Shown: positions 26,290 to 36,040, counted from the stretch's first letter. The stretch: DNA of 64,000 nucleotides from Paenibacillus sp. PCH8 (GCF_002968835.1 NZ_PKQK01000003.1:186001-250000), one strand, 5' to 3'. Translations and numbers: made by a program. The notes: generated from the sequence alone by a model not told the origin.

Positions 26290-26804
26290 TCAAGTATCCT
26301 TCAGCAAGTCAACCATGTTAGAATAGTGAATTTCACTCAGTTGCTCGATAAAGTTATCCACCCTGTAGTTCTCCCGTTCAACAATCCAGAGACAAATTAC
26401 TCCTACCAATCCAGATATCATGTATTCGATGCCAATTTTTATCTTCTCATTGTGGCGATGATCACCGATCCCCGAAAAAATGATCATTTTAAAAGCCTCT
26501 TTCAAGTATACCGAGAAGTTTGGATAAATATTTTGAGTGAGCATTGTCTTAAAAAATATCATATTGGCTTCAATATCGTCGAAAATCGTTTTTAACATGG
26601 TAGCAAACTTATCTTTATCCATCTCATGAATTCAGGTTTATCTACATAGTGCAAATAAAATGTGTTGCGATTGATCATCGCTTCGTTCGCAATGTCCTGC
26701 ACAGTAATTCGTTCATAGCCTTTGGTTTGTACTAACCTGAGAAAAGCCTCTTTAATGGCTTTCCGTGTTTTAAGAATGCGCAGATCTACTTTAACTTTAC
26801 CCAA
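26290..26804 (-). pseudogene. TetR/AcrR-family regulator with frameshift
   Basis: The N-terminal part (RKAIKEAFLRLVQTKGYERITVQDIANEA then RNTFYLHYVDKPEF) is a TetR helix-turn-helix. The ligand domain continues in another frame (MDKDKFATMLKTIFDDIE ... NMVDLLKDT). The break is near 26620-26640. Either a real loss-of-function mutation or one sequencing error would explain it. The 26805-27157 stretch upstream has no gene. Confidence 0.75.
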
Positions 26805-27157
26805 TTCGTGCTCCCTGGCATGATGCAGGCAAGAGCTTTTATACTTTTAAGCACTCTATCGAATCTCCGTTATAGAAGAGATTCACACTAATATCTGCAT
26901 AATATAGAGGCGGCAAAGAAACATGCCGAAAAGAGCAGAACTGCTTCTGCGGGTAAATTTTAAGTGTGACGGTGGAACTTCGAGAAAAAAGCTTACCAGC
27001 TCAAAAACTTGTGAAGACATAAAATGGTTTCGATCCAGAGGAGAAGAAGTAATCATGTGTGACAAGACAACGCAAAAAAGATCACTTCATTGAAGTAGTC
27101 TTATTTAAAATATAAGAATGTATATGTTTCACATCATAACTTATCCTTGTATTTCTC

Positions 27158-27200
27158 GCTGAAACGATAATGTCCTTATAAAGGACGTTATCGTTTCAGC
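27158..27200. terminator. Long hairpin, probable bidirectional terminator
   Basis: A 20-bp stem with one G-T pair (arms 27158-27177 and 27181-27200, ending AAGGAC ... TTTCAGC) and a 3-nt loop, with T-rich flank. It isolates the GH43 region from the TetR remnant. Confidence 0.6.
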
Positions 27201-27399
27201 TTGTATAGGGGGAAGATCTGTTACAAAGTTTGCGGCCTGTAATAGAACTAACCAAAAAATGTCCACCCGGGTAAACAAAATGCGAACAATCGGTTTATAT
27301 TTCCAGTATAATGAGGTGGGCGGGAATTATACATTTTTTCGGGGGAAGATCTTTAGTATGTGTATAGGAAAGAACAAGCGGGGCTTATACAATAGAGAT

Positions 27400-27413
27400 T
27401 GTAAACGCTTGCT
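27400..27413 (+). promoter_or_regulatory. cre-like catabolite-control site
   Basis: TGTAAACGCTTGCT fits the CcpA cre pattern (TGWAANCGNTNWCA, one end mismatch). It lies just upstream of the GH43 remnant and gene. Confidence 0.5.
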
Positions 27414-27435
27414 TTGAATTTAGAGGATGCAATCA

Positions 27436-27666
27436 ATGAATTACCGTAATCCCGTAATCGCCGGATATTTGAGCGCTATTCCTGGACCGAGCACGGGAAT
27501 GCCTACATGCTGGACGATGAGGCGCCTCCCGTGTTCGCGTGCCTCAGCCAGCGGCTTCACCAGCGTCTGCCTGGGGCTGCGCGCCTCGGGCAACGGTACA
27601 GAGAACGCCAGCCCTGCTTATTATGAAGGATTTTATTATTCCAATACCAAAGGAGATGCCTTATGA
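27436..27666 (+). pseudogene. GH43 beta-xylosidase remnant
   Basis: ATG 27436 begins MNYRNPVIAGY, the usual start of GH43 enzymes. Then, with frame changes, only the very C-terminal beta-sandwich is left: RYSWTEHGNAYMLDDEAPP and later LRASGNGTENASPAYYEGFYY. The whole catalytic propeller is deleted. It is GC-rich like the next gene, and its last codons overlap the ribosome site of that gene. Confidence 0.65.
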
Positions 27667-28658
27667 ATCAACAACAACTACCTAAGCCCCACCAGCCGCT
27701 CGTAACCCACATCTTCACTGCGGACCCGTCCGTCCATGTCTACGAGGGCAAAATCTACATCTATCCTTCCCATGACCTCGATCATGACGAGCCGAGCAAC
27801 GATAACGGCGACCAGTATAAAATGGAAGACTATCATGTCCTCTCGATGAACAACTTCGATTCCCCGGTGGTTGATCACGGCGAAGCGTTGCATCTGAGAG
27901 ATATTCCGTGGGCCTCCAAGCAGCTCTGGGCACCGGATGCCGCTTATAAGAACAATACCTATTACCTGTTCTTCCCGGCACGGGACCATGACGGGATCTT
28001 CCGTCTGGGTGTGGCAACATCAGAGTCTCCGGCAGGCCCGTTCATGCCGCAGCCGAATTATATGGAAGGCAGCTTCAGTATCGATCCGGCCGTACTGTTG
28101 GATGACGACAATCAGTCATACATCTATTTCGGAGGACTCTGGGGTGGCCAGCTAGAGAAATGGCAGACCGGCAGCTTCGTGCCAGATGCAGAAGGACCGG
28201 CTCCTGACCAGCCGGCGCTTGGACCGCAAGTTGCACTGCTTAGCGACGACATGCTGTCCTTCCAAGGCAAGCCTGCCGAGATATCGATTGTCGATGAAGA
28301 CGGGAATCCGATTCTGGCCGGGGATGAGGAACGGAGATATTTTGAAGGCCCATGGGTGCATAAATATAACGGCTATTACTACCTGTCCTATTCTACAGGA
28401 ACCACGCATAAGCTCGTATATGCGATCGGCAAGAACCCGATGGGACCATTCACGTTCAAGGGCGAGATTCTTTCTCCGGTTATCGGCTGGACAACCCACC
28501 ACTCCATTGTGCAAGTTGAAGACAAGTGGTATCTGTTCTATCACGACAGCTCCCTGTCGGAAGGCGTCAACCACAAGCGCTGCGTTAAATATTCCGAGCT
28601 GAAATACAACGAAGACGGAACGATCCAGAAGATCAATCCTTATCCGGGTGCCGAGTAA
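27663..28658 (+). CDS. GH43 glycosidase (arabinofuranosidase/xylosidase type)
   Basis: A 331-aa cytoplasmic enzyme (no signal). GH43 propeller: catalytic base Asp in FTADPSVHVYEG, pKa-modulating Asp in FSIDPAVLLDDD, acid Glu in YFEGPWVHKYNGYYYLSYS, and the late His of TTHHSIVQVEDKWYLFYHDSS. It probably removes arabinose or xylose from plant oligosaccharides. AAAGGAG precedes ATG 27663. The gene is visibly GC-richer than neighbours on both sides, suggesting a different origin. A terminator follows at 28711. Confidence 0.9.
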   Translation: MNQQQLPKPHQPLVTHIFTADPSVHVYEGKIYIYPSHDLDHDEPSNDNGDQYKMEDYHVLSMNNFDSPVVDHGEALHLRDIPWASKQLWAPDAAYKNNTYYLFFPARDHDGIFRLGVATSESPAGPFMPQPNYMEGSFSIDPAVLLDDDNQSYIYFGGLWGGQLEKWQTGSFVPDAEGPAPDQPALGPQVALLSDDMLSFQGKPAEISIVDEDGNPILAGDEERRYFEGPWVHKYNGYYYLSYSTGTTHKLVYAIGKNPMGPFTFKGEILSPVIGWTTHHSIVQVEDKWYLFYHDSSLSEGVNHKRCVKYSELKYNEDGTIQKINPYPGAE

Positions 28659-28710
28659 GCTAGCGGGTTAGCGGAAACAGATAAGATTACAAGATAAGGC
28701 ATAGCATGAG

Positions 28711-28736
28711 GCAGCTCCTGACGGGGCTGCTTTTTT
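28711..28736 (+). terminator. Terminator after GH43
   Basis: GCAGCTCC (28711-28718), TGAC loop, GGGGCTGC (28723-28730), then TTTTTT. Confidence 0.85.
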
Positions 28737-28846
28737 GATAGGAGATCAGTGGTTTCACTCAAACTTGGAGAAAATCTCTGCTGAACAAAGAATATTTCAA
28801 CAGTATACTGATTGAATTAATAAATTTATCTTAATTAAACATAAAG

Positions 28847-28875
28847 CCTTCTTTCCTTCGGAGAGAAGGTTTTTA
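28847..28875 (+). terminator. Second terminator-like hairpin
   Basis: CCTTCTTTCC-TTCG-GAGAGAAGG followed by TTTTTA. A stable UUCG tetraloop. It shields the promoter just downstream from read-through. Confidence 0.7.
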
Positions 28876-28892
28876 GTTTCGAAAGAATTTTG

Positions 28893-28941
28893 TTGACACA
28901 TTTATAGCCTAATGTTAGGATACATTAATCCTAACATTAGG
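28893..28941 (+). promoter_or_regulatory. Promoter with overlapping MarR-type operator
   Basis: TTGACA (28893-28898), 17-nt spacer, TAGGAT (28916-28921). A perfect 14-bp inverted repeat, CCTAATGTTAGGAT and ATCCTAACATTAGG (28908-28921, 28928-28941, 6-nt gap), covers the -10 box and start region. Binding here by the MarR protein at 30170 would block RNA polymerase. Confidence 0.8.
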
Positions 28942-28976
28942 ATGAATAATACTAGGGTAAAGAGGGGATTGAAATT

Positions 28977-29333
28977 ATGAGTGTTCTATCCATTGTTTTG
29001 CAAGTGATTTTAGGGTTAGGTTTTCTTATGTTTGGGTTGATGAAGTTTGGGTCCAAGCAGATGGTGGAAGGATTTAAGAACTATGGATATCCTGGAGCAT
29101 TCCGAGTATTTACAGGATTGATCGAAGTCATTGCAGCAGGTTTAGTTATTGCAGGTATATGGATTGATGGTTTGGCTGCATGGGGAGGTTTACTCATCGT
29201 GGTAACGATGATCGGTGCGATCTTGACCCACATTAAAATAAAGGATCAATTGAAACAAATGCTCATGCCGATCATTTTATTAATTCTGGGGTTGGTCGTA
29301 TTTCTAATCAATTACGGATCTTTGTTTGTGTGA
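28977..29333 (+). CDS. DoxX-family membrane protein
   Basis: A 118-aa protein with four membrane helices. VILGLGFLMFGLMKFGSKQMVEGFKNYGYP is the DoxX start and FTGLIEVIAAGLVIAGIW the second helix pair. ATG 28977 follows AGAGGGG. DoxX proteins are linked to thiol/oxidative stress and quinone handling; the exact role is unclear. First gene of a four-gene operon with pirin, MarR and a flavin oxidoreductase. Confidence 0.88.
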   Translation: MSVLSIVLQVILGLGFLMFGLMKFGSKQMVEGFKNYGYPGAFRVFTGLIEVIAAGLVIAGIWIDGLAAWGGLLIVVTMIGAILTHIKIKDQLKQMLMPIILLILGLVVFLINYGSLFV

Positions 29334-29362
29334 ATGGTCCGTTAAACTAAGGAGTGAGTATA

Positions 29363-30130
29363 ATGGGAATCCAAATTATTAAACCCAAAGATCAAGCGAG
29401 TGGTCAGTTCGATGGTGGTAAAATCAAAGAACAAAAACCAATCGGTTTTTCCGGAGAAGGCTCCATCATTACTCGACTAGGACCCCTGTTTTACTGGGCT
29501 TGGGCTCATTCTCAGGAACCAGCAGAAATCGGATTCCATCCACATCAAGGCTTCGAAATCATCACTTATGTGATCCATGGTAAGGGATATCATCGGGATA
29601 CACTGGGTACGGAAAGTGTTGTACAAGAAGGAGGAGCCCAGCTCATGCAAACAGGCTCTGGTGTGCAACATGCTGAGGCATTAATGGAGCCGACTGAAGG
29701 CTTTCAAATTTGGTTTGAACCACATCTAAGCCAAGCCGTTAAACGTACACCTACTTATTCGCAATTTGATTCTAATCAGTTTTCGTTAGTAGATATAAAT
29801 GACGTCAAAATTAAAACACTCTTAGGAAACAATTCTCCTATGCAAACCGTGACTGATGCTAAAATGTGGGATGTACTTATTCCTAAGGGAACAGTATATA
29901 CTCATAGCCTTTCCTTGGGTCGTACATTGGCTAGTTTAGCCATTAGAGGAGATGGAACTCTTTTGTCAGACACCATTAAAGCAACTCATTTCTCACATAA
30001 GGATTTTATTATCGTTCAATCAGAGCAAGAGGAGAGAGTAGCCCTACAAGCTGTTGATCAAGACCTTAGAATCTTGGTTATTGAAGTTCCGACTGAAGTT
30101 GATTATCCTTTATACAGAAAACCAAGATAA
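29363..30130 (+). CDS. Pirin-family protein
   Basis: A 255-aa bicupin. The metal ligands are in GFHPHQGFEIITYVIHGKGYHRD (two His) and the later His/Glu of GSGVQHAEALM. The C-terminal cupin is diverged. ATG 29363 is used because AAGGAG is 8 bases before it. Bacterial pirins can oxidise flavonoids such as quercetin or respond to redox stress. It sits in the MarR-controlled operon. Confidence 0.9.
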   Translation: MGIQIIKPKDQASGQFDGGKIKEQKPIGFSGEGSIITRLGPLFYWAWAHSQEPAEIGFHPHQGFEIITYVIHGKGYHRDTLGTESVVQEGGAQLMQTGSGVQHAEALMEPTEGFQIWFEPHLSQAVKRTPTYSQFDSNQFSLVDINDVKIKTLLGNNSPMQTVTDAKMWDVLIPKGTVYTHSLSLGRTLASLAIRGDGTLLSDTIKATHFSHKDFIIVQSEQEERVALQAVDQDLRILVIEVPTEVDYPLYRKPR

Positions 30131-30169
30131 CTGTTACGAATTGAAGGTATCTAATAGGAGGTCCTGTAC

Positions 30170-30622
30170 ATGTTTCAAGGAGATGAACAAAGTCAGATAG
30201 ATTTACGGCTTTTCCGTGTGTGGGTAAAGGCTAGTAAAGCTGTTTTTGATGAAGTTGTAAAAGATATAGAACGATACGGCATTAGTAATGAGAATTTTAT
30301 GGTTCTGGAACTCCTCTACAATAAAGGACCACATACGGTCCAAAGTATAAGTGAGAAATTTTCTATCCCTAGCGGGAGCATCACATATGTAGTTGATAAG
30401 CTTGAAAAGAAAGAATTAGTAAAGCGAGAACCAAGTCCAACAGACCGTCGATCTTCAATTGTAGTTATTACGGATCAAGGCCAAAATGTATTTAAAGAGA
30501 TCTTTCCTCAACACGTTGAGGTGATATCCAAAAATCTGTCTTCGATTACCAATGAAGAAAAAATACAGTTAACCGATCTTCTCAAGAAGCTCGGACTAGG
30601 TGCCAGTAAGATCAACGAATGA
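30170..30622 (+). CDS. MarR-family transcription regulator
   Basis: A 150-aa winged-helix dimer. FMVLELLYNKGPHTVQSISEKFSIPSGSITYVVDKLEKKELV is the helix-turn-helix, and REPSPTDRRSSIVVITDQG the wing. There is no conserved sensing Cys near the start (OhrR type), so the signal is likely a small aromatic or quinone. It probably binds the perfect inverted repeat at 28908-28941 and represses this operon. Confidence 0.9.
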   Translation: MFQGDEQSQIDLRLFRVWVKASKAVFDEVVKDIERYGISNENFMVLELLYNKGPHTVQSISEKFSIPSGSITYVVDKLEKKELVKREPSPTDRRSSIVVITDQGQNVFKEIFPQHVEVISKNLSSITNEEKIQLTDLLKKLGLGASKINE

Positions 30623-30687
30623 ATTGAGATGAAATCAACTTTTGGTTTCTAGGCCTCCATGGAACTCATATGGAAGGACAGACAAAG

Positions 30688-31743
30688 ATGGAACAATATC
30701 GTATTCACCAAGAAAAAGGTATGGAGATCGGTCTCTATTCCATTGGAGATCATTTAAGCAATCCACTAACAGGCCACCGCATCTCTGCACAGCAACGGAT
30801 TAATGAATTAATTGAAACTGCCAAACTGGCTGAAGAAGCAGGACTTGATGTATTCGCAGTAGGGGAGAGTCATCAGCCGTTATTTGCAACCCAGGCACAT
30901 ACCGTGATCCTTGGAGCAGTTGCTCAAGCAACCAAAACTATAAAAATCGCCAGTTCAGCAACAGTCCTGAGTACATCCGATCCGGTTCGGGTATATGAAG
31001 ATTTTGCAACGTTGGATCTGATTTCAAATGGACGTGCGGAGATTGTTGCAGGACGTGGTTCACGTCTAGGTTCATATGAGTTATTAGGTTTTGATGTGAG
31101 TAACTATGAAGAATTGTTTGAAGAGAAATTGGCTTTACTGCTGAAGATTAACGAAGAAGAACGTGTTACATGGCAAGGGGAATTCCGGGCACCACTACAT
31201 CATGCCGAAATCATCCCCCAACCATTACATGGGAAAATGCCGATATGGCGTGCAGTAGGAGGACCACCAGCAAGTGCGATTAAAGCAGGTTTAGCAGGGG
31301 TACCCATGATGCTAACGACACTTGGTGGACCGTCCACAGCATTTAAAACTGCTGTAGATCGTTACCGCGATGCTGCACGAAGTGCAGGCTTTGATCCTGC
31401 AGGATTACCCATCTCCACAACGAGTCTCATGTACGTAGCTGAAGATAGCCAAACAGCCTTACGCGAATACTACCCACATATTAATAACGCTTCGGTTCAA
31501 TTAAGAGGCAGTGGTTACCCTGAGCAACAATTCTTGGCTGCTACCGATTATCGAGATGCACTCATGGTGGGCTCTCCTCAGCAAATTATTGAAAAAATGT
31601 TGTATCAATACGAGATGTATGGTCAACAACGATTCTTAGCCGAGATCGATGCAGGTGGCGTCAGTATGGATCAGATTAAAAAGAACATTGAACTACTAGC
31701 AACAATCATTATGCCTGCTGTTAAGAAACATACACAAATCTAA
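30688..31743 (+). CDS. LLM-class flavin-dependent oxidoreductase
   Basis: A 351-aa bacterial-luciferase-like monooxygenase. MEIGLYSIGDHLSNPLTG, FAVGESHQPLFATQAHTVILGAVAQAT, RVYEDFATLDLISNGRAEIVAGRGS and MPIWRAVGGPPASAIKAG are classical family blocks using FMNH2. ATG 30688 is preferred (GAAGGA about 10 bases upstream) over ATG 30670. Last gene of the MarR operon; it may oxidise an aromatic or quinone-like compound. Confidence 0.88.
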   Translation: MEQYRIHQEKGMEIGLYSIGDHLSNPLTGHRISAQQRINELIETAKLAEEAGLDVFAVGESHQPLFATQAHTVILGAVAQATKTIKIASSATVLSTSDPVRVYEDFATLDLISNGRAEIVAGRGSRLGSYELLGFDVSNYEELFEEKLALLLKINEEERVTWQGEFRAPLHHAEIIPQPLHGKMPIWRAVGGPPASAIKAGLAGVPMMLTTLGGPSTAFKTAVDRYRDAARSAGFDPAGLPISTTSLMYVAEDSQTALREYYPHINNASVQLRGSGYPEQQFLAATDYRDALMVGSPQQIIEKMLYQYEMYGQQRFLAEIDAGGVSMDQIKKNIELLATIIMPAVKKHTQI

Positions 31744-31889
31744 TGAATAAAGTGATGCTACTAATTTATTGTGTGATATTTTGATCCAGTAAACGTTTAT
31801 ATCAATAACGAATTGAATATCAGCAGTGTTTGGCTGTTACTGGTAAAGAAGGCATGACCAAAATGAAATTGCATTTTCTTTATGTGAGT

Positions 31890-32254
31890 AGGGGACCCAT
31901 AAAGGTTTTGGCACTTATGAGGGTGCTTTACTTGTTCAAGAAATTTCAACGAAGAATGAATACTATATTAATGTATATAACTTTGTAATCTATCCTTACT
32001 GGGAAGATAATATCGAAGGTGCAGTCAAGGAAGGTCCTTTATTAGCTGTGTATAATGGCAAAGGTACAAAACCTGCTGATAGGCAGGGAACGTGGGTTGA
32101 TCTTCCTAAAGGTAGTAAAGTCATAGCTGACTCCATTGAATCTGTGGGTACGAATAAAGGAAAGGTTAGAGCTGAGGTATACAAGGAATGGGATCAAGGT
32201 TTCGGTGGGGTTGATATTTATTTTGATGTAAATTCACTGGATATCTATTATTGA
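31890..32254 (+). pseudogene. Unknown protein, 5'-truncated remnant
   Basis: After an in-frame TAG the frame is open for about 120 codons: FGTYEGALLVQEISTKNEYY, FVIYPYWEDNIEGAVKEGP, then a C-terminal beta-rich part ending VDIYFDVNSLDIYY. No start codon or ribosome site precedes the conserved-looking part, and the only in-frame start (GTG 32048) lies well inside it. Probably the tail of a lost gene. The family is not recognised. Confidence 0.4.
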
Positions 32255-32364
32255 CAAATAGCTCGCCGGCTTACCAAGAAATGAAATTCGGTGTCTCCCA
32301 GTTCCTTTGATAAGGATTGAGAAATGTAGCCTCTATGTATAGCTAGTGGAGTCTCCTTTAATTT

Positions 32365-32398
32365 AGACAGCCAGCGAAATTAATTGGCTGTCTTTTTC
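32365..32398 (+). terminator. Rho-independent terminator
   Basis: AGACAGCCA (32365-32373) and TGGCTGTCT (32385-32393) followed by a T-run. Confidence 0.8.
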
Positions 32399-32420
32399 AT
32401 TTAAGCTAACGGGTAGTTCG

Positions 32421-33144
32421 ATTGTTAAGGCTGATTTTTCTTTTTTTCAAGAATATATTTCATGTTCCACTGACATTGGGCAAGAATCTGATACCTATGA
32501 CGACCTGCACTGCTCGTTCTTCTCCACTGACGAAAGCGAGATCAATGCTGGCATCGGGGTAAGTATCGATCCAAATCATAATTTTGACCAGTCGATACCT
32601 GATCCTGCATCGTCAAACCAGGAATTTGAGTTTGCCGAAACAGCTGTAGAAGCTGCCCAAGACCGTGAGGCTGTACCGACATTAGAAAGCGATACTCCCG
32701 AACATCAAACCGATGAACCTGACACTCTCGCGGCAGAGCCGGAGAGGGAACACTCGTCCGGACTAATTATTGATTCAGATGAGTTGATAAACTCAGAACC
32801 CGAAAATAATATTTTAGAAAAGAGCGCCAAGCTTTTCGATGAGACTCGTAAAGCAATGGATACCGTAGAAATACGCTTACGATGTGATCCTGTTTTGCAT
32901 GTACGGGAATCAGTTCCTATAGCCAAAGGATCACTCTTTAATCGAAGCTGACGTAGAAGCCGAACCGTTTACGGATGACCTTGTAAAGTTAGAGGACGAG
33001 TACAATGATAAGAGCACACCTTTCAAAGGGAAGAATATCGAAGTTGAGAAGCCGGTAGAAATTAATAAGAAAACTGTAGCTGACCGAATCGGTATTTCTG
33101 TGCATTGGATGACGGACACCTTTATCGTTACTCCTGTCCTATGA
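32421..33144 (+). pseudogene. Acidic protein remnant, no start and one frameshift
   Basis: The frame from 32421 encodes an acidic, Pro/Glu/Asp-rich sequence (DIGQESDTYDDL, PDPASSNQEFEFAETAVEA, EPDTLAAEPEREH, ELINSEPENN) up to a TGA near 32951. The sense continues in the next frame (EADVEAEPFTDDLVKLEDEYN ... RIGISVHWMTDTFIV) to TGA 33142. The 5' end is missing. Such low-complexity acidic linkers occur in mobile-element and surface proteins; no family is recognised. Confidence 0.4.
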
Positions 33145-33168
33145 GGGGAATATTTAGAGCATTGCATA

Positions 33169-33351
33169 ATGGAAGTCATTCACATTGTTGGCTACATCGG
33201 CAGCGTCTTGAAGTTTTTATTGATCATTGTTGTCGCCACAATCGGATTTTACATTGTATTAGCACATTATTCGGACTCTAGCCGCAAGTCATTACCAAAA
33301 ACATGCGGTTTCTTATTTCGACCTCAATCTGATCCCGAACCTCAAGATTGA
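33169..33351 (+). CDS. Small single-span membrane protein
   Basis: A 60-aa protein with one hydrophobic helix (VLKFLLIIVVATIGFYIVLA) and a polar Pro-rich end (FRPQSDPEPQD). ATG 33169 follows GAGGGG but at a long distance. It lies directly after the acidic remnant and may belong to the same lost unit. Function unknown. Confidence 0.4.
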   Translation: MEVIHIVGYIGSVLKFLLIIVVATIGFYIVLAHYSDSSRKSLPKTCGFLFRPQSDPEPQD

Positions 33352-33374
33352 GCCGTTAACAGCGTAAATTGAAA

Positions 33375-33419
33375 CATGAAGAACTTAGGCCGATAGAATA
33401 TCGGCCTAAGTTCTTCATG
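33375..33419. terminator. Perfect 21-bp hairpin, bidirectional terminator
   Basis: Arms 33375-33395 (CATGAAGAACTTAGGCC...) and 33399-33419 pair without mismatch around a 3-nt loop, followed by TTAATTTTTC on the plus strand. It lies between convergent units and ends the M6 peptidase transcript from the other side. Confidence 0.8.
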
Positions 33420-33484
33420 TTAATTTTTCTATGTCATTAAACTGGAAATTGCCCTATCGGAATAACGTCTTTTCCAAAAATCTT

Positions 33485-34861
33485 CTAACCCTCCATTATG
33501 ATGTCAAGTTGAATCTGTTTGGTTGCCTCGTTAAATGAGATGTTTCTAAGACTGACTCCGGAAGCGATGTCTGAGAAGGATGTGGATATTATACCAGAGT
33601 CGTTAAGCTCGCTCACTTTTTTCGACCCTGGGAAAGGATCTCCAGCATCTCCAGCATTCAAATCGTTGGGATCGTTAAGATCATTTCTACCGTCAGCTTG
33701 AATTAATAACATTCCTGGTCGATGGCTTCCTTCCTGTTTAGCGTCTTCATCCACCCTCCATACTAATAGTCCTTCTCCAGGTAAAGCACCGTCAAATTTA
33801 TTCTTTATTCTATTTTCTAAGAGCAAATATTGCTTTTCTGTATAGCCAGGCCCACTTATTTTAAGTACTTTTCCATTTGGTCCTGTAACTGGAGGTAAGA
33901 CAACCTCATTCGTTGATTGTGAAATTTTCGTCACTTCAACCCAACCATGTTGAGATTTATGGAGCCCCGCTGGATGGATAGGGCGTACTTCATTCCCAGC
34001 GTAGGATCCACTTGCCATTAGATCCCACATGCCACTTCCATCCCAGTGATCACCATCCTCATCATAGTTAGGATCGTAAAAATCCTGCCATTGAAAAGCA
34101 AGGTGACCCAGTTCATGAGCACACACACCTAATTTTGCATCTTGCGGGACCATTAAATATGTGCTTGCATACAGATTCGGTGAAACTTCAATCGGATTCC
34201 TCGTTACCCACTTGTGGGACCATATATGCTTTCCTCGTAAGGAGGGGTTCAGTTTTTCAGCACCCAAACCTGCATGTACGATGAACAATGCAGTTATCTC
34301 ATGATTACCTAATTTATCAAGCGTAGGATCAAAGGTGATCCCCTTTGAAAGAGCTGTCTTCACAGCATCTTCAGCAAGTACCTGTGCATTAGGATAGGAT
34401 TCAGACATACCCGAACTCCCATTGGTATAATAACTATAGTTTTGAGGCATTCTGAGCCACCCGTGAACTTCTCCCTCAATATGGACTTTCTCTGAACTAA
34501 CCTCTTCGTAATAGTCTGACAAACTTCCAGTAAGAGAATTTTTTTTAGAGAACAGCAATTCATCATAGTGACTTTTTGGTAAAATTCCTTGTTCGTCTGG
34601 GAAGTCTACCAAAAGGACTAAAACTCTCAGAGTACCTGTTACAGGGGTGTGGGGGATCGAAATAAATTCATTGCGTCCATCCCGCATGATATTCGTTACA
34701 TTGTCGTCCATTCCGTGCAAATCATGGGCTGGATTTTGGTACCCTCGGGCAAATAAAAATTGTTCAAAACTAAACCCACGATTCTTCCATTTCGTACGGT
34801 ACTCATTCAAAATGTAAAATTGTACTGCAGGGGAAGGTGGAACTAAACGCAATTCATTCAT
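33485..34861 (-). CDS. M6-family zinc metalloprotease
   Basis: A 458-aa peptidase. The active site HELGHLAFQWQDFYD (HExxHxxxxxD/E-type zincin) is at about residue 255. VLLVDFPDEQG and GSLSDYYEEVSSEKVHIEGEVHGW are the usual M6 domain start, and SGMWDLMASGSYAG holds the Met-turn. No signal peptide is visible, which is odd for an immune-inhibitor-A relative. Either it is exported by another route or stays inside. A good AGGAGG-type site precedes ATG 34861. The 34862-35129 spacer has AT-rich promoter-like DNA only. Confidence 0.87.
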   Translation of the reverse strand: MNELRLVPPSPAVQFYILNEYRTKWKNRGFSFEQFLFARGYQNPAHDLHGMDDNVTNIMRDGRNEFISIPHTPVTGTLRVLVLLVDFPDEQGILPKSHYDELLFSKKNSLTGSLSDYYEEVSSEKVHIEGEVHGWLRMPQNYSYYTNGSSGMSESYPNAQVLAEDAVKTALSKGITFDPTLDKLGNHEITALFIVHAGLGAEKLNPSLRGKHIWSHKWVTRNPIEVSPNLYASTYLMVPQDAKLGVCAHELGHLAFQWQDFYDPNYDEDGDHWDGSGMWDLMASGSYAGNEVRPIHPAGLHKSQHGWVEVTKISQSTNEVVLPPVTGPNGKVLKISGPGYTEKQYLLLENRIKNKFDGALPGEGLLVWRVDEDAKQEGSHRPGMLLIQADGRNDLNDPNDLNAGDAGDPFPGSKKVSELNDSGIISTSFSDIASGVSLRNISFNEATKQIQLDIIMEG

Positions 34862-35129
34862 AATATACCTCCTGTGATGTGATTAAACAGACTCATACAC
34901 GCCCGAGCTTAAAATCCCCTTAACATTTACATTTTATACAGTACAGAGTTTAAACTGACAACCGATGCTTCATTTCATTAGGTATATCAGTCTTAAATAT
35001 ATATAATGAGCACTCAATGAGACCGGTATAAAAAGGAGATTGTACAAATGACAACAACAAGCGAGCTCCCATAGTAAAAATGAATCGATACTTAAATGCG
35101 AATGTCCTTATCAACATGAAAGTGCTAAA

Positions 35130-36040
35130 GGAGAAATTCAATCAATGATATCGTATTCACCACAAAAAGTTGCGATACTTATCATGAACAATGCTTTACT
35201 AAAAGAGAACCAGCGTCTCCAGATGGAGAACGACATTTTAGAGCAAGCCGCGCTGATCATCGGAAGAAAGTAGCTATCATCCAGAATAACCGTGATAAAT
35301 GCTCGGGTTCAGAAATGTGTGACGTCCTGGAAATCGCCAAAAGCACGTTCTACTATGAAGCAAAGGAACAACCAAAAGAAAGATAAATTAACGAAAGTCA
35401 TCGTGGAGATCTTTCACAAGAACCGAAAGGCAGGGGATACCATTGCCCAGTTTAAGCCCCACAAAACGGCCTGTAATGAGTCGACGATGGCGAATGTATT
35501 GGATCGTGAGTTTAAACAGACGGAAAGCAAATGATTTGTCGTCAGCGATCTGACATATGTGAAGGTTCAACACCGGTGGCACTACGTTTGTGTCCTCATT
35601 GATCTGTTCAATCGAGAGATTATTGGCCATAGTGCAGGTCGAGCGAAGGACGCTGCACTGATTTCCCGTGCCTTTGCTACGGTAGAGGGCGATCTCAGCC
35701 AGATCCAGTGGTTTCATACGGATCGCGGCAGTGAGTTTAACAACCAAACGATGGACGAACTCCTCAAAACCTTTGATATTGGCTGATCTCTCAGCAAAAA
35801 AGGATGTCCCTACGATAACACCATGGCTGAAGCCACCTACAAGAGGTAATGAAAACGGAGTTTATCTACCAGATGGAATTCCAAAGCCTTCATCATCTGG
35901 AATTGGAATTATACGACTACGTCAACTGGTTTAACAAGCATCGAATTCACGGATCACTGGGGTACATAACACCTGTTTAGTATCGTCAAGTAGCCCTTAA
36001 AAAAAGTTGTCTGATTTAACGTTGACAATCCAGAGCAGAT
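35130..36040 (+). pseudogene. IS3-family element remnant (OrfAB)
   Basis: The OrfA end (KVAILIMNNALLKENQRLQMENDILEQAA) is followed by a broken OrfB: SGSEMCDVLEIAKSTFYYEAKEQP, then the DDE domain in pieces: VVSDLTYVKV.HRWHYVCVLIDLFNREIIGHS, QWFHTDRGSEFNN, KGCPYDNTMAEA and ELYDYVNWFNKHRIHGSLGY. Several stops and frameshifts kill it. GTTGTCTGATTTAACG near 36010-36025 looks like the right end. Confidence 0.85.

Noticed and set aside
33485..34861. Signal peptide for the M6 peptidase from an earlier start
   Set aside because: The upstream minus-strand DNA is not open in frame and the ribosome site matches ATG 34861, so the protein truly lacks a classical signal.
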